Part shown: positions 22,755 through 34,764 of the stretch, one piece after another
How positions within the stretch are numbered: the stretch's first letter is position 1
Layout: each line of letters opens with the position of its first letter
DNA from: Pestalotiopsis fici W106-1
Taxonomy: Eukaryota; Ascomycota; Sordariomycetes; Amphisphaeriales; Sporocadaceae
Direction: 5' to 3'
Assembly (NCBI RefSeq): GCF_000516985.1
Contig: NW_006917100.1
Span: forward strand, 1,973,490-2,037,489
DNA length: 64,000 nt
Program-made: the position numbers and the translations under genes
Notes under the pieces: generated by a model
Databases searched by the model: none
What the model saw: the letters and a program-made list of their open reading frames with translations, nothing else
What the model was told of the DNA's origin: nothing

Positions 22755-24253
22755 TCACAGCCATCCCTCGTACTCCTTGAGCCCTTCGACCCTAACACCT
22801 TCCAGCTCGCCCTTGACATTCAGCAGTCGGACGTTTTCGTTGTGCTGCTTGCTCCAGCCCTTGAGGTAGTCCTTGAGCCTCTGCTCCGTCGCCGCGTCGT
22901 CGTTCATGAGCAGTGTCACGGCATCGAAGCCGCCGGCACCGGGCACGACGCCATTGTATACGCCCTCGACCTCCTTGAGGGCGTCGAGCAGCGCCGTCTG
23001 GCTCTCGGGCTCAATGGGCACGTCGCTCTTGGCGCCCATGGCCCGAATGAGCTCGCGGATCTGCTCGACGGCGGGGACAATGTCCTCCTTTTTGCCGGCG
23101 GCCAGGATCTCACCTAGTGCTACATTTCTCGTCTGCAGCGTGTCCATGAGGGTCTTGGCCTCGGCCGGGTCCTTTTCTTTCCAAGCCAAGACCTTCTTGA
23201 CCATGCCGACGGTCTGGCTGCCGCAGTCAACGTCGCACATGCGCAGGGCCACGCCGGGCGGCAGGGCTACACCTTCCTTGCTGATCTCATAGTCCCAGTC
23301 GGCGCTGGAGACGAGGTTGTCCAGGGCCGGGGCAAATCCGGGGCTTCCCGGCGCGGGCAGACCCGAGAGCAGTGATGGGCTGAAGCGGCGGTACCGGCAG
23401 CTGCCGTAGACGGCGGCAGCAATATCGAATCCGGAGCCGACCTTGCCCTGAGCGGCGCAGTGGGCGGCCTGAGCCAGGTTGTGCAGGACCCGCTTGCCCT
23501 CGTCGCTCGCAACGTCAAACAGCGACTTGGGCAGGTAGTGGGTCAGCAGTGCGGCGGTCAGCGAGGTTACGATGGCGGCCGACGACCCCAGGCCTGTCTT
23601 GTTGGCGTCCTTGAGGGGCGTGGGGAACTTTGCAAAGCGGCCCGTGGCGTGGGCCGTGCCGTTCATGGAGTCTGGCTGGGAATAGTAGTCATTGTCTGCC
23701 AGGACTGTGAGGTGCACTGGTGCCAGGCTGACATTTGGCCCGGCCACGGTGGATATGTAGGTCAAGACATAGCTGAGGGTAGTCTCGACAAAGGGATTGG
23801 CGTTTATTTTTGAGCCGCTGTCCCACGTGTCAGAGAAGAAGGTTCAAGTATTTATAGGTGAGCCGTCTCGGAGAGGTATATCATGCAGGGCACGTTCGTT
23901 GTGTGAGTAGTAGCTTGAACATCCCCAAGAGATGCAGCAGCAGCCAGCTCAAGAAAGAATAGATGATGCACGTGGCTAAGGACTTACACTTGAAATTGAG
24001 TGACGAGGGTGCCGCCTTGCTCGGGTGTCAGATGGTAGCCGTACCGCCACTGGGACTCGGGAAACTGAGGACTGGTGACGACAATCTCCTGAATCTGCAC
24101 GCCCTGGCTTGTTTCAATGTCCTTTGCAATGGCGTTGATGCGGGCACTAAGACCGAAGACCAGCGCCGTGTACTTCTGGTCCAGCACCAGGTAACCGCCG
24201 GCCAAGAAGACCTTTCCTGGCGCGGAGACGGCGGTTGGGGTCTTGCCGGGCAT
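22755..24253 (-). CDS. ERG8: phosphomevalonate kinase
   Basis: Exons 23988-24253 and 22755-23817 join at phase 2 for 442 aa. The N-terminus has the GHMP-kinase opening SAPGKVFLAGGYLVLD (about 9-24). The ATP-binding loop is GLGSSAAIVTSLTAAL, the substrate region is KVGSGFDIAAAVYGSCRYRRF, and the third GHMP motif is PGAGGFDAVTLL. It phosphorylates 5-phosphomevalonate to the diphosphate in the cytosolic mevalonate pathway, feeding ergosterol, ubiquinone and prenylation. This order and length are standard for fungal Erg8. It is convergent with the MFS gene. The ATG at 24253 directly precedes PGKTPTAVSAPG, and there is no better upstream start. Confidence 0.96.
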
Positions 24254-25395
24254 TATTCTAAATATGTTTGTGTATTTCTTTTTTGGGGTTGATGATCGAC
24301 TGGATATAAGTAGGTACCGTCTGTATTTTTTTGATGTGTAAGCGTGGGAAACAAAGGGTCTTGTTGGAAATCCCCCGAAACCCCCCGCGTGTCGGAATTC
24401 AGGAGGTGAGATTCTGCTTGGTAAATTTGCTGTTGCTGATGGTATTTATGAGCGTGCGATTGTTCAAGGAATTCAACGAGTTCCTCGAGACTAATTCTGA
24501 ATTGCCACAAATCGGCAGATGGAAAATAACTCGAGAAAACGTTGATTACGTCTTTTAGATCGCCAGAAACAAGATGTGTAACAAACGAAAAGCCCAATCA
24601 ACGCCCGAAGGGAACGACGAGATGAATGGTTGGTGAGCCTTATTAACATTAGCTTCTCCTGGCTCTCGACGAAGATTCGGGCCGCATAAAAGTTGCGGGG
24701 GCAGGCAAAAGCCGCTGAATGGGTTGGATTGGACCCAAAAAAAACCCCCCGCGATGTGGAGTCCTTTTTATAAGTAAGCCCCGACTCCCGAGTATTAAGT
24801 AGTATCACAGCTGAGCTTTCAATGGGATTTCCAGCTAGCAAAGCCTCGGGGTTACGGGCAATGGAGAGTGATACATACAATTCATGCATAAGTAGTAGTA
24901 GCAGTAGTGTGGGATTGACATTGATGCCCGGTGAATTCCTTAGCTAATGTATCTAGGTCGTCTCGCAGGATTTTTCGCATCCTAATGACTGCATGATGAC
25001 GAGAGGCGACTTGCAATCAACCGTTCACTGGGTCACATTTGGTGGTCGAGGCCATTCATTTCTCGACTCTAGACTTTGCAGGAGCCAATGGGTGTCATTT
25101 CTTCGTGTCTGTCCTCTATCCTCTAGGTTACCAGCCCTTTCTTGAATGTCTGACAGCATTATGTAACCCGAGGTTCCAGACCTTTGGTGGCTTGACAGCA
25201 ATAGTATCAATGCAGTGACGCTTACGGGCCTTGGCATTAGAGTAGCCATTTATTTAGCCCCCAGCATATCAGTTGCATGTTAAACTTTGTTTCATTCTGA
25301 GTAAGCGACCGAATGGTGGCGGTTTCAAGTCTTTCTCATCTACTGCGGGTATCTATTTACTCGTCCTTGAGATCCCCAAGATCATGCTGTCCGTT
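24254..25395. promoter_or_regulatory. ERG8 upstream region
   Basis: 1.14 kb between the ERG8 start and the stop of the secreted-protein gene on the same strand. Contains short C-rich blocks near 24367-24386 and 24741-24750; no gene is recognised. Reading frames of 75-132 codons here lack homology or introns and look random. Confidence 0.5.
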
Positions 25396-27248
25396 CTAAC
25401 AAGTGTATTTCAACTCGAACGTGACCGATGGGATGCCCTCAAAGCCCGTTGGCACGGCGTATGAAATGTTGTAAATGTAGTGGTCGCGCAGCTGAGTACC
25501 GTACGTCACATTCTGAGCTTCCAGACCCGGCGCAGATACATTGACCGAAAGACAGGGCAGATTCTCCAATCCCGTAATTCGGTTCTTGGGATCCCGGAAA
25601 AACTGAGGAGGGATGCCAGACAGAGCAAAGGTGAAGATGTCGGTGCCTTCTTGGGTTGTGTTTGGGTAAGATACCTTCAGATAACCCTCGCCAACTTCAG
25701 AGGTAATTGTCGAAGCGCTTGGGTACAATGAAAAGAAGCCATTGTATGGGTACGGCGTATGCTTGGGATTCGAAGCCCAGTGCACAATAGCCGGCACGAA
25801 CTGGTTGCCTCGGTTCACCGTCTCGGCCACCGTCTGCCCTCCAATCATGAGCCCGGCACTGAGCCACGAAGAAGCCACGCGGTACTGTTGCGTCTCGAGA
25901 TCCTCATAGATGGTCTTGTTGACGGAGCGACTGCCTTCCCACCAACCCTTGGCCTTCAAAGCAGAGGCTGTCTCGTCGTCAATGCAGTCGGCGACAGTCT
26001 CCATAATCATGGACAGGGAAGCCCCCTGCGCAACATCATATAGTAGATCTGCTTCGCCCAGAGGTGGCTGCGGTCCAAACTCGCGGCCGAACATGCCCCA
26101 CCAGAACAGTGAGAGGATGGCCGAGTGCTCAGTTGCATCGCGAGTATAGGCACGGTCGTATGGGCCCACGACGTTTCCGAGGAACGGGTTGAAGTGAACG
26201 GCTACGTCCTTCCACAACTCCGTCATGATGTACTTGGAGCTGTTGGTCATGGGGGCATCCTTGGGACCGTACGCGGCGTTTGCGCCCAGAGCCCACAGGT
26301 CCATTCCGTAGTAGTTGGGCGCGTTGTACTCGGACAGAACATTTTGTCCGTCGCGCTCGAATAATTCAAGCAGCTCGGTGCCTTGTTGCGCGGCAAAGTC
26401 AATGAAAGTAGAATTGTCCAGGCGCGCGCCGATCCAACCCACGGTAAGGACTCTCATAAGACCTGGATTCGAGTAGCCAAGAATGAGGTTGTCGCCCTCG
26501 GGATAGGAACCATTCCTGCGCATCGCTCCCACGGCATTGGCCGCGAGTGACGTTTCAATGCGCGAGATCAAGTCATCACTCAGCAGATGGGAGAATTCTT
26601 CAACAACTTGTACCAAAGTAGTGCTGGAGTGGCAGTTAGTAATCGTGGGGCCCCCCTTTGGCATCGACCTCAAACGTACCCTACAAATTCTCTCCAGTTG
26701 GGGTCATAAGTATCATATATCTCCGGAGGGTAGAGATCACTGTCCGGTGTAGGATATGGCGCGTCTGGAGACAGCCTGTATGTTCCATACCATGCCGAGT
26801 CATAGCTCTCCGTCATCTGTGTGGATAGTCTATCATATACGTCAATCTGATGAACAACAAACAAGGCATAAGGACTGGAATCAACTTACACGCCCTCAAT
26901 ACTGGCTATCGCGTTCGCTACATCATCGCCCTGGGCTCTGTAGAGAAGTCCGGGAATATACCACGCCGTGAACCTGGTCGACCAGGGGCCATTGTCTTGA
27001 TACCAGATGAAATTGTAATAGTCATCATATCTGGAATCTTGTACTTGCATCGAGTAGTCAAAGAGACTCTGAGCAGCTATAGTGCAAGCAAGAGTGTGTC
27101 AGACCTTTTGTTTCCTGGCAAGCAGCGCAAATGCGAGTCCCAACTCACCTGGTGACAGTCCCGAGCTGGACTCATTATAGTAACCGTGGACTGCTGCAAC
27201 CGAACTGCACAGCGTCCACACTGCCGCTAGCCTACTATAAAGTGCCAT
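25396..27248 (-). CDS. secreted protein of unknown function, (alpha/alpha)-toroid glycosidase-like
   Basis: Four exons: 27149-27248, about 26892-27076, about 26668-26845 and 25396-26623; about 560 aa. The first 22 residues form a signal peptide (MALYSRLAAVWTLCSSVAAV, then HG). Exon 2 carries NGPWSTRFTAWYIPGLLYRA. Exon 3 carries YDPNWREFVG. Exon 4 has YNAPNYYGMDLWALGANA and HSAILSLFWWGMFG. These aromatic-rich helical repeats and the Y(N/S)xPxYYGxDL pattern suggest an (alpha/alpha) six-hairpin fold as in several glycosidases and polysaccharide lyases, but I cannot name a characterised family. Many Asn-X-Ser/Thr sites and a Cys-terminated C-terminus fit an extracellular protein. The exon 2 donor reads GTGTAAGT; only the outer GT keeps frame. 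The exact exon 3 start is uncertain. Confidence 0.8.
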
Positions 27249-29071
27249 GACCAATAGTTGAGTGACCACTTGCGTTTCACGGATTCACAGACGACGAGGG
27301 AGGCAGAGTCAAAAGGCCCAAGGCAAAAAGCGGAAGCGGAAAGGACCGGCCATTTTAAGTATTATGCCATTGGCGCAGGTTACATTCTGGACCTTGTTTA
27401 CATCGTCATTTCTTCTGCAACCTGTACATAGCCGATCTTTAGCTGGCTTGTCCCTCCCCCCCAAGCTGAAGGAGACAGAGAGATTCGGCCTTGTCCCCGA
27501 TGAACTACTGCTACTATGTTCGGAATGCTACAATGTACCCCGCCAATTGTACATCCAGGGCAGGCAAGGGCATGCAAAACTGGGATCATAGACTCCAAGT
27601 GGCCGGGGGGTTGGGAGAGGAGATAGCCATTGGGCGGCGTTTTGGTACCAAGTGACTACTATAATGAATTAAAAGCGAAAATCCACCTGGGAAAAAAGAA
27701 ACTGTGGAACCCCAACTTGAACGAAGCCAGTGCACAAGCTATTGGGTGAGCTATCAGTAAGATTGACGGAAAAATGCACCTTGAATTGTTATTTTAGTAT
27801 GATGGAGTCCTCCGCCACCTCGGGGTATCTCGAAAGATATGTTTGTCGGAGCTGCTCCCGACGGCGCTCTTATGGGCGTGCACTTGCAATTGGGACTAGG
27901 CAATAGGAAGCCGATGAAAGAGGTAAGTCGGTCGTCATTCAGGGGGATAAAGAGAATCCTCACTTTAAATTTGTATTGTCAGTTTTTACCGCGACCGTGG
28001 TTGGGATTTGTCTATTCTTTTGCATCCGCACTGAAGAGTATAGAGACCTGCTGTCGCGTTCCTATGCTTGGTGCTGAATGAGGTTGCCAAGTTTCTTGGG
28101 GGGGAGATCACTGCATCTTGTCTACGGAAATGACCAGGCCATGCCCTGGAACCAAGCTGACACTAGCTGGGAGTCATTTTGCGGGGAAGTTGAGCCTGTT
28201 TGCCATGTCGGATTTGTATAGTACATAGTACGCAGTTGTTTTCCGCCAAACTCCACCTACACGCGATAACCTCAGATAGGGCAAGTCCATACTTTGTAGA
28301 CCCAGAGGACTTCCGTGTGGCATCGCATTGACAATCATTCCATGCCACAAATAAGTGCTTTTCCAGCTGATGAAGCGATTACTTAATTGACGTCTTGATC
28401 ATAGTACGGACCCGTGATTTACCAGACCGCAATAGCGTGCGAGTCCAGTGACAACCCCAAAACCCTTGTCTCCTCGGTACCGCGATCCCCGTCGAGCCGC
28501 CTTGGCACTTCCGAAGGACCCTTGCCGGCACCGTGGAACTATGTTGGGCATGGCGGCTGGCGCTCTTCACTCATACGGGCTGGCTCGAACCATTTCGAAA
28601 GAAACCGACCGGGGACGGTGCCATGATGCGTCTTATCATGGCTGGATCTAGTTACTTGCTCCGCTCCAATTGTAATGTTACAAATGGCTGACAGCACTAA
28701 CACCCCGAAGTCGCAATACTGTCCATCACTTTGAGTGATCGAGCATCAAGCTTGAGATACGGGATATCTCTCAGCTCTTCTATCCATAAGATAAGACAGG
28801 GTGCCACTATCTAGGCCGACACGTTACCAACGGCATGGGTCTCTCATCAACCTTCTATCGCTAATCTTCCCTAAAAGAGTCTTTAATGGTGGTCAAGGAT
28901 CTATTCTACTTGAAAACCCTCATCCAAAGCGTTTGCACCGACGGCATTCCTGCTGATAGGGCCGGAAACTCATAGTTCTCTTCTCCATATTGCTGGCGAT
29001 CACTGATTTCCAAAGCAATTTGGATTGTGCGCTCAAGGCTCGAGGCTCAGAGAGAACCCATATTCGTCAAC
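27249..29071. promoter_or_regulatory. divergent promoter region, secreted protein / sugar permease
   Basis: 1.8 kb between divergent starts. No gene is supported. The arrangement suggests co-regulation of a secreted carbohydrate-active protein and a sugar importer. No clear CreA or other cluster of sites was established by eye. Confidence 0.5.
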
Positions 29072-30727
29072 ATGGCTGAAGGCATCCCCATCAACGTGGA
29101 CGCCGCGGTACAGCGGGGCTCGCTGTCATGGCTTCGCAATCGTGGCATTGTCAAGTTGAACTGTATACTGGTGCTTTCTCTGATATCATCCTATGCCACT
29201 GGATTCGATGGATCTATGGTAAGTCCAGGCAACCAGTTACCCTTGAGAAACGTCTGGACTTTTTTTTTTTTTTTTCCAGATCGCTGAGACGGCTTGTAGA
29301 TGAATGGTCTCCAATCACTGGATACTTGGAACGCTGAATTCGGAAACCCTGGCGCAAGCGATCTGGCGCTCTTGAACGCCATCCAGAATGTTGGCCAGCT
29401 AGTCGGCATGCCCTTTTGCGCCTGGATCTGTGACACCTGGGGCCGTAAGCCCGCCCTGCTCGGAAGCGCCTTTGTTCTCATCATTGGCGTGGCTCTTCAA
29501 ACAGCCGCCCAAAATACTGGCATGTTCATCGCCGGCCGTGGAATCATTGGTCTAGGACTCGTTCTGAACATTACTGCTGCCCCATTGCTGATCATGGAGC
29601 TGGCCTACCCAAGCCAGCGCGCACCCTTGGTCTCCATTTACAACAGTCTGTGGGGTCTCGGTGCCCTCGTCGCGGCCTGGACAACCTACGGAACCTTCAG
29701 AATCGAGAGCAACTGGGCTTGGAGAATCCCTTCCATCCTCCAAGCCCTATCCAGTGTGTTGCAATTGGCCCTGTGCTTTTTTGTGGAGGAATCGCCGCGA
29801 TGGCTCATCTCCAAAGAACGAGATGCTGAAGCTGAGCATTTGGTGGTCAAGTACCACGCCAACGGAAACGCTTCAGATCCCATGATCCCGCTCGAGATGG
29901 AGGAGATTCGGACGGCGCTACGCCTCGAAAACGAAGCCAACAGGACAACGTCCTATCTGACCTTTTTCTCTACTCCAGGCAATCGTCGTCGCTTCTTCAT
30001 CATTCTGGCGGTTGGTTTCTTCAGCCAGTGGAGCGGAAATGGGCTGATCTCCTACTATTTGACTCTGATCCTCAACAGTATTGGATACACCTCTCAAAGC
30101 ACTCAGACCTTGATCAACGCACTCATGACGCTGTGGTCCATGCTTTGGGGCCTAGGATTCTCCTTCTTTGTCAACCGCTTCCGAAGACGAACTCTGTTCC
30201 TGGCTTCGACCATTGGCTGTCTCATGGTCTACATCGTCTGGACCGCGCTCGAGGCCAGATATGAAATGTCCACGGACTTGAACGAGGATGGGACTGGTGG
30301 CCCGTCTGGCATGGCTCAAGGCGTCGTGGCCATGATTTTCCTATACCAAGCCATCTTTGCCATGGGCTGGGGCGCATTGCAGGTGACATACGTTGTTGAG
30401 ATTCTGCCATTCAACCTTCGCGCTAGGGGCCTGGTACTGTACAACTTCTTTGTGGCGCTGGCGCTCATCTTCAACCAATATGCAAACCCAATTGGTGTCA
30501 CGAACAGCGGATGGAAATTCTACATTACCTACGACGTTTGGCTGTTTGTTGAAGTCATTGTTGTCTACTTCCTGTTCGTAGAGACGGGCAAGTTGAGCTT
30601 GGAGGAGACGGCAGCTGTTCTTGATGGAAAGGATGCGGAAGAGAAGTTGCAGGAAGAGGTTTTGAGGAATACTGAAAAGACTCTCGGCTTGACTCGAGTC
30701 GATACTGTCCCTGAATCCAATGCTTGA
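29072..30727 (+). CDS. MFS sugar transporter (lactose/hexose permease-like)
   Basis: Exons 29072-29218 and 29300-30727 (phase 0) give 524 aa. The first intron contains a long T run before its acceptor. Sugar-porter motifs are clear: SSYATGFDGSM in TM1, the D/GR loop after TM2 (CDTWGRKPALLGS), PESPRWLISKER-type VEESPRWLISKER after TM6, and GFFSQWSGNGLISYY in TM7. The TM7 and C-terminal pattern is that of fungal lactose permease-like proton symporters (LacpA/Lac12 relatives) rather than glucose transporters. It should import a mono- or disaccharide at the plasma membrane. An upstream in-frame ATG at 29027 would add 15 residues; 29072 gives the normal start. The stop lies only 90 bp from the convergent PAN6 stop. 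Confidence 0.93.
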
Positions 30728-30817
30728 GGAAGGAATGGTGGGGAATAGACCAATGAAGTACCCGTCTATCAATATAATTCATTAAGTGGGTATAGATTCT
30801 TTCTATCATGCGCATGT

Positions 30818-31948
30818 TTATGCAGTTGGCCTGAGGACAATATTGTCAATCAGCCTTACTGAGGGGCCACCGCTGTGACCGAGATCCTCTCCTGGTTGCG
30901 GTGACTCGACCGGCAGCATCTTGACTGCTCCACTCAGAATACCGCCCTTGGTCGAGTCGACTTCTGTCAGCTCCACCATTGTGTCCGGATCGGACAAGGC
31001 AATGTAGTCGACCTCGTACTTGACCCTTTGTTCCGGAGCCAGTGCCATTTGCTCGTTGAGGATATCTGTCGTAACCTTGCTGGCAGCGCCCAGTATCGAC
31101 TCTCGGTCTCGCTTTCCGTTTGCGTACTCCTTTTCTGCTGCCCTGAGAGCGCGGTTCAGCACAGTTGCTACCTTTCTCCTTCTCTCGCCGAGGTATACGT
31201 TTCGGGAGCTGAGCGCAAGGCCATCGGCCTCTCTTTCCGTCGCTTCAATCTGCACATCAATTGGCATCATGAAGTCCTTGACCATCTTACGGATCACCAC
31301 CGTTTGCTGCACATCCTTCTGGCCAAAGTACACCTTTTCGGGCTGTACAATGTTGAAGAGTTTCATGCAGACGGTGGCGACGCCACGGAAGAAGGTCGGT
31401 CTGCTTGCACCCTCGAGAACCTCACCCACGGGCGTGAGTGTCACAAATGAGCCCTTGGAGTCAATCTCCTGGCCCGGAAAGCCGGAGGGGTACATATCGG
31501 CGGTGGTCGGCGCAAAGACGGCGCTGATCCGGCCGAGATTGCCGCCGTCGTCGGCGAGCTCACGATCCAGCTCGGCCAGAATCCGGCAGTCGCTGTCCCA
31601 AGTCACGGGATAGCTCGCCAGGTCTTCCTTGACACCAAATTGCGCTGGGTTGACGTATATGGAGACCACCACATGGTGGGTTTCCCGGGCGGCGGCGCGG
31701 ATCAGCGCCAGATGCCCGCGGTGCAGGGCGCCCATGGTCGGCACGAGCGAGACGAGTCGGTGGTCGAGCAGGTGCGGGCGGCGCCATGCCCGGACGGAGT
31801 CGACGCTGCGGAGGATCCGAATCGATGACGAGGGGATCTTCTCCCGGGGCGCTCGGCGTGTCGACGAAGCCATGCCGCGGAAGGTGAAGGGCACGGTGGA
31901 GTGGACGGCACGCGAGCCGGTCGCTCGTGGGATTGCGCGAGCAAACAT
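30818..31948 (-). CDS. PAN6: pantoate-beta-alanine ligase (pantothenate synthetase)
   Basis: Single exon, 376 aa. It joins pantoate and beta-alanine with ATP to make pantothenate, the CoA precursor. Motifs: VPTMGALHRGHLALIR (nucleotidyltransferase HxGH-like site), YVNPAQFG, RPTFFRGVATVCMKLFNIVQP, YFGQKDVQQTVVIRKM and LSSRNVYL. The first ATG of the frame is at 31948, and the residues after it (MFARAIPRATGSRAVHS) form a basic, Ser-rich leader that could target mitochondria. A second ATG (MASSTRRAPRE) would give a cytosolic form, so dual localisation is possible. A short insertion (ELADDGGNLGRISAVF) lies between the VTW and PTTADMYP segments. Confidence 0.95.
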   Translation of the reverse strand: MFARAIPRATGSRAVHSTVPFTFRGMASSTRRAPREKIPSSSIRILRSVDSVRAWRRPHLLDHRLVSLVPTMGALHRGHLALIRAAARETHHVVVSIYVNPAQFGVKEDLASYPVTWDSDCRILAELDRELADDGGNLGRISAVFAPTTADMYPSGFPGQEIDSKGSFVTLTPVGEVLEGASRPTFFRGVATVCMKLFNIVQPEKVYFGQKDVQQTVVIRKMVKDFMMPIDVQIEATEREADGLALSSRNVYLGERRRKVATVLNRALRAAEKEYANGKRDRESILGAASKVTTDILNEQMALAPEQRVKYEVDYIALSDPDTMVELTEVDSTKGGILSGAVKMLPVESPQPGEDLGHSGGPSVRLIDNIVLRPTA

Positions 31949-33000
31949 GGCCGAAGCAGTGTTTGGAAGGAAGTTTAATGGTATGATAGTAATGTTCAAG
32001 ATTCAAGGGGGTAATTTAAGGCCACAGAGAGCCATTGTGCTGACTCAATGGTGAAAATTGAGGCAGCTGTGATGGTTTCTTCGGCGGAGATCTGGGGCCA
32101 GTGGAGAGTCGCAAGTATCTCGAGGCTTTTTTCAATGATGCTGGATGCTGGAAGCGTAGTTGCACGGGCCAAATATTACCATATGAAAATGGTCGATCAC
32201 ATGCAAACGTGAATCAAAGACAACATTTGACGAAGCTTGTATCGTTGAATAAATAACCATTTCGAACCTTTATTCTATATATTTGGACGTCAGTCACATT
32301 TATTCAATCATGACTGATGAACAAGCCTAAATACAAAAATACATGGTGTATGTACATCGTCCCAGCAAAGATCGGTGACCGACTCTTGCTTGCCCTTGGG
32401 TACTTCCGAGACTTCCTTTCATGCTTCTCTAAAGTCCTCGATTCGATCTTCTGTGAAAAAGGTGGTAGAGATAATATTTTATTGTGAGATTAGTGTGATA
32501 TCCTATGTTCATCTCCAAGTCCATGATTTATTATCGCATTTACATGGTATCCAACCAGGCAGGGACCTTTCAATAGTAACGTATCATGGAGCTTGTGCCA
32601 ATTGGTGATGAGCTACTATGACAGCTTCCGACGGAGACTGTCGCATTCACAGTGTCGCGCAACGGCAGGCGGGTCCTAGGTCCGCTGTAAGAAGCCCGCA
32701 ACCCGGCCGCGTGCCCCAAAACGACACCTGCAGCAACCCCTGCTAGAGACCTGGACCCCTGACCTAAAGCTCTCGTGGGTCTTTCCCAGCGAAGCATTAG
32801 GTCATACCTGGCCATCCACAACGGCAGGTGGGCGGGCAGTAGCAGCGGACGGGTTGCAACCATTGAAACAAACCTCACTGCCGCGACAGTTAACTGTGTC
32901 CTCTGTTTCCTATTATTTACTTGACCTCCTTTTCCATCATCATCAATGCTCGACTTGTGAGACACGGGGCGTCTTTGCTCTTTTCCCTCAATCCTCCAAC
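31949..33000. promoter_or_regulatory. divergent promoter region, PAN6 / GH125
   Basis: 1.05 kb between divergent starts with no supported gene. A pyrimidine-rich leader (32920-32995) precedes the GH125 ATG. Confidence 0.5.
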
Positions 33001-34764
33001 ATGGCGCAATTGCTCGGCCCAGCAGTTCTGGGCTTGCTGATGCTGGATCCAGTCAACGCCCAGCGATATGGCTCTGAGCAACAGCCCATCAACGACGGAT
33101 TCCAGTATGCTGAAGCTTGTCCAGACTATACACAGTACTCGATGTACCCTCAGTATGTTTTCCTCTGCCCAGAAGATGATCAGCAAAATGCCTAAGGGAA
33201 ACCTGGAGCTGATTCTATTATTATTGCAGTCGGCCGTATAGCGCAGGACCTCTAGAGCTCCCATTCCAGCGACCTGCCCCCCAATGCCGCACCTTTCACT
33301 CGGATGCGATTGAAAAGGTCATTGAGGAAGTGACGTCGCGAATGATTGACCCAGATCTGGCGCGCCTCTTCGAAAATGCATTCCCATCTACCACAGACAC
33401 TACTGTCAAGTTCCATACGGACGGGACTGCCACGGCTGCGAAATCCAAGAGCAAAAAGAGCGATGCAGGTGATAACAAGTGGGAGGGTCCTCATTCATTC
33501 ATAATCACGGGCGACATCATTGCCGAATGGCTGCGGGACTCTACGAATCAGCTCACCCCTTACTTGCCACTGGCAAAAAAGGATCCTGCGATATTTCAGC
33601 TGTTCTTGGGAGCTGTCAACACCCAGTCCGAATATGTGATAGAATCGCCTTACTGTAATGCCTTCCAGCCCCCGCCAATCAGCGGTTTGCCCGTTAGCCA
33701 AAACGGCCAAAACGATATTGTCCATCCGGCTTATGACCCATCCGCCGTATTCGAATGCAAGTATGAGCTGGACTCTCTTGCACATTTCCTAGCTTTGGGC
33801 AACAATTTCTACGAGCATACAGGGTCGACGGATCACTTGAATGGAAGATGGTTCTTGGCCCTGCAGACAGTACTTAATGTTCTCGACCAACAGTCGCAGC
33901 CAACCTTTGACCCTGTTTCGGGCCGCTACTGGAGGAACGACTACACTTTCCAACGTCAAACGGACACGGGAACTGAGACGCTAAACCTGCGCGGCGTTGG
34001 AAATCCTCTGAATTACGGCACCGGTCTTGTAAGATCCGCCTTCAGACCAAGCGATGATGCTACTATTCTTGGATTCTTCATACCAGCAAATGCACAAATG
34101 GCTACAGAGTTGAAGAGAACAGCTGCCATGCTGAAGAAGGCTGGTAAGGACAAGATTGCCGAGGAAGTGAGCACGTGGAGTGAGACGATCACAAAGGGCA
34201 TCTGGGAACACGGCGTGGTCCCACACAAGAAGTTTGGAAATGTATTTGCTTACGAGGTTGACGGGTACGGTTCATCCATTCTCATGGACGATGCCAACTA
34301 CCCTTCGCTCCTGGCGCTGCCCCTGATGGGATTCGTTAGCAAAGACGACGAAACCTACAAGAACACGCGAAAGATGCTCCTTGCCAAGGAGTCTAATCCA
34401 TATTATCTGACCGGCAAGGGCTTTCATGGTATTGGAGGTATGTCAATTTTCCCATTCTTTGCTCGGGGCTCTCTTCTAACGTTGTATAGGACCACATATT
34501 GGGCTCCAAAATGCTTGGCCAATGAGTTTATTGGTACAAGCTCAAACATCAGATAATGACACGGAGATTACCGAGTGTATTGACTTTGTCCTCAAATCGA
34601 GCAGACTTGGTCTGGTCCACGAAAGTGTGGATGTCAACAGTGTTATATCCTATACAAGAAGTTGGTTCGCGTGGGCCAATGGTGTATTTGCTACTACTAT
34701 TCTGGATATTGCGAAGAGGAAGCCACACTTGATCTTCAAGGACGCCTCACCGTATGAGATATGA
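33001..34764 (+). CDS. glycoside hydrolase family 125 exo-alpha-1,6-mannosidase
   Basis: Exons 33001-33152, 33230-34437 and 34490-34764 (phases 2 and 1) give 544 aa. A hydrophobic leader MAQLLGPAVLGLLMLDPVNA (1-20) looks like a signal peptide, so the enzyme is secreted. GH125 (former DUF1237) signatures include TGDIIAEWLRDSTNQLTPYL (about 167-186), DPSAVFECKYELDSLAHFL, YRTDDA-like AFRPSDDAT, ILMDDANYPSLLALPL and HESVDVNSVISYTRSWFAWAN near the end. The Glu of CKYELDS and the Asp/Glu sets are in the expected places. The family removes alpha-1,6-linked mannose from N-glycans or fungal mannan by inversion. With the permease and toroid protein nearby it may serve mannan scavenging or wall turnover. 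Confidence 0.93.
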
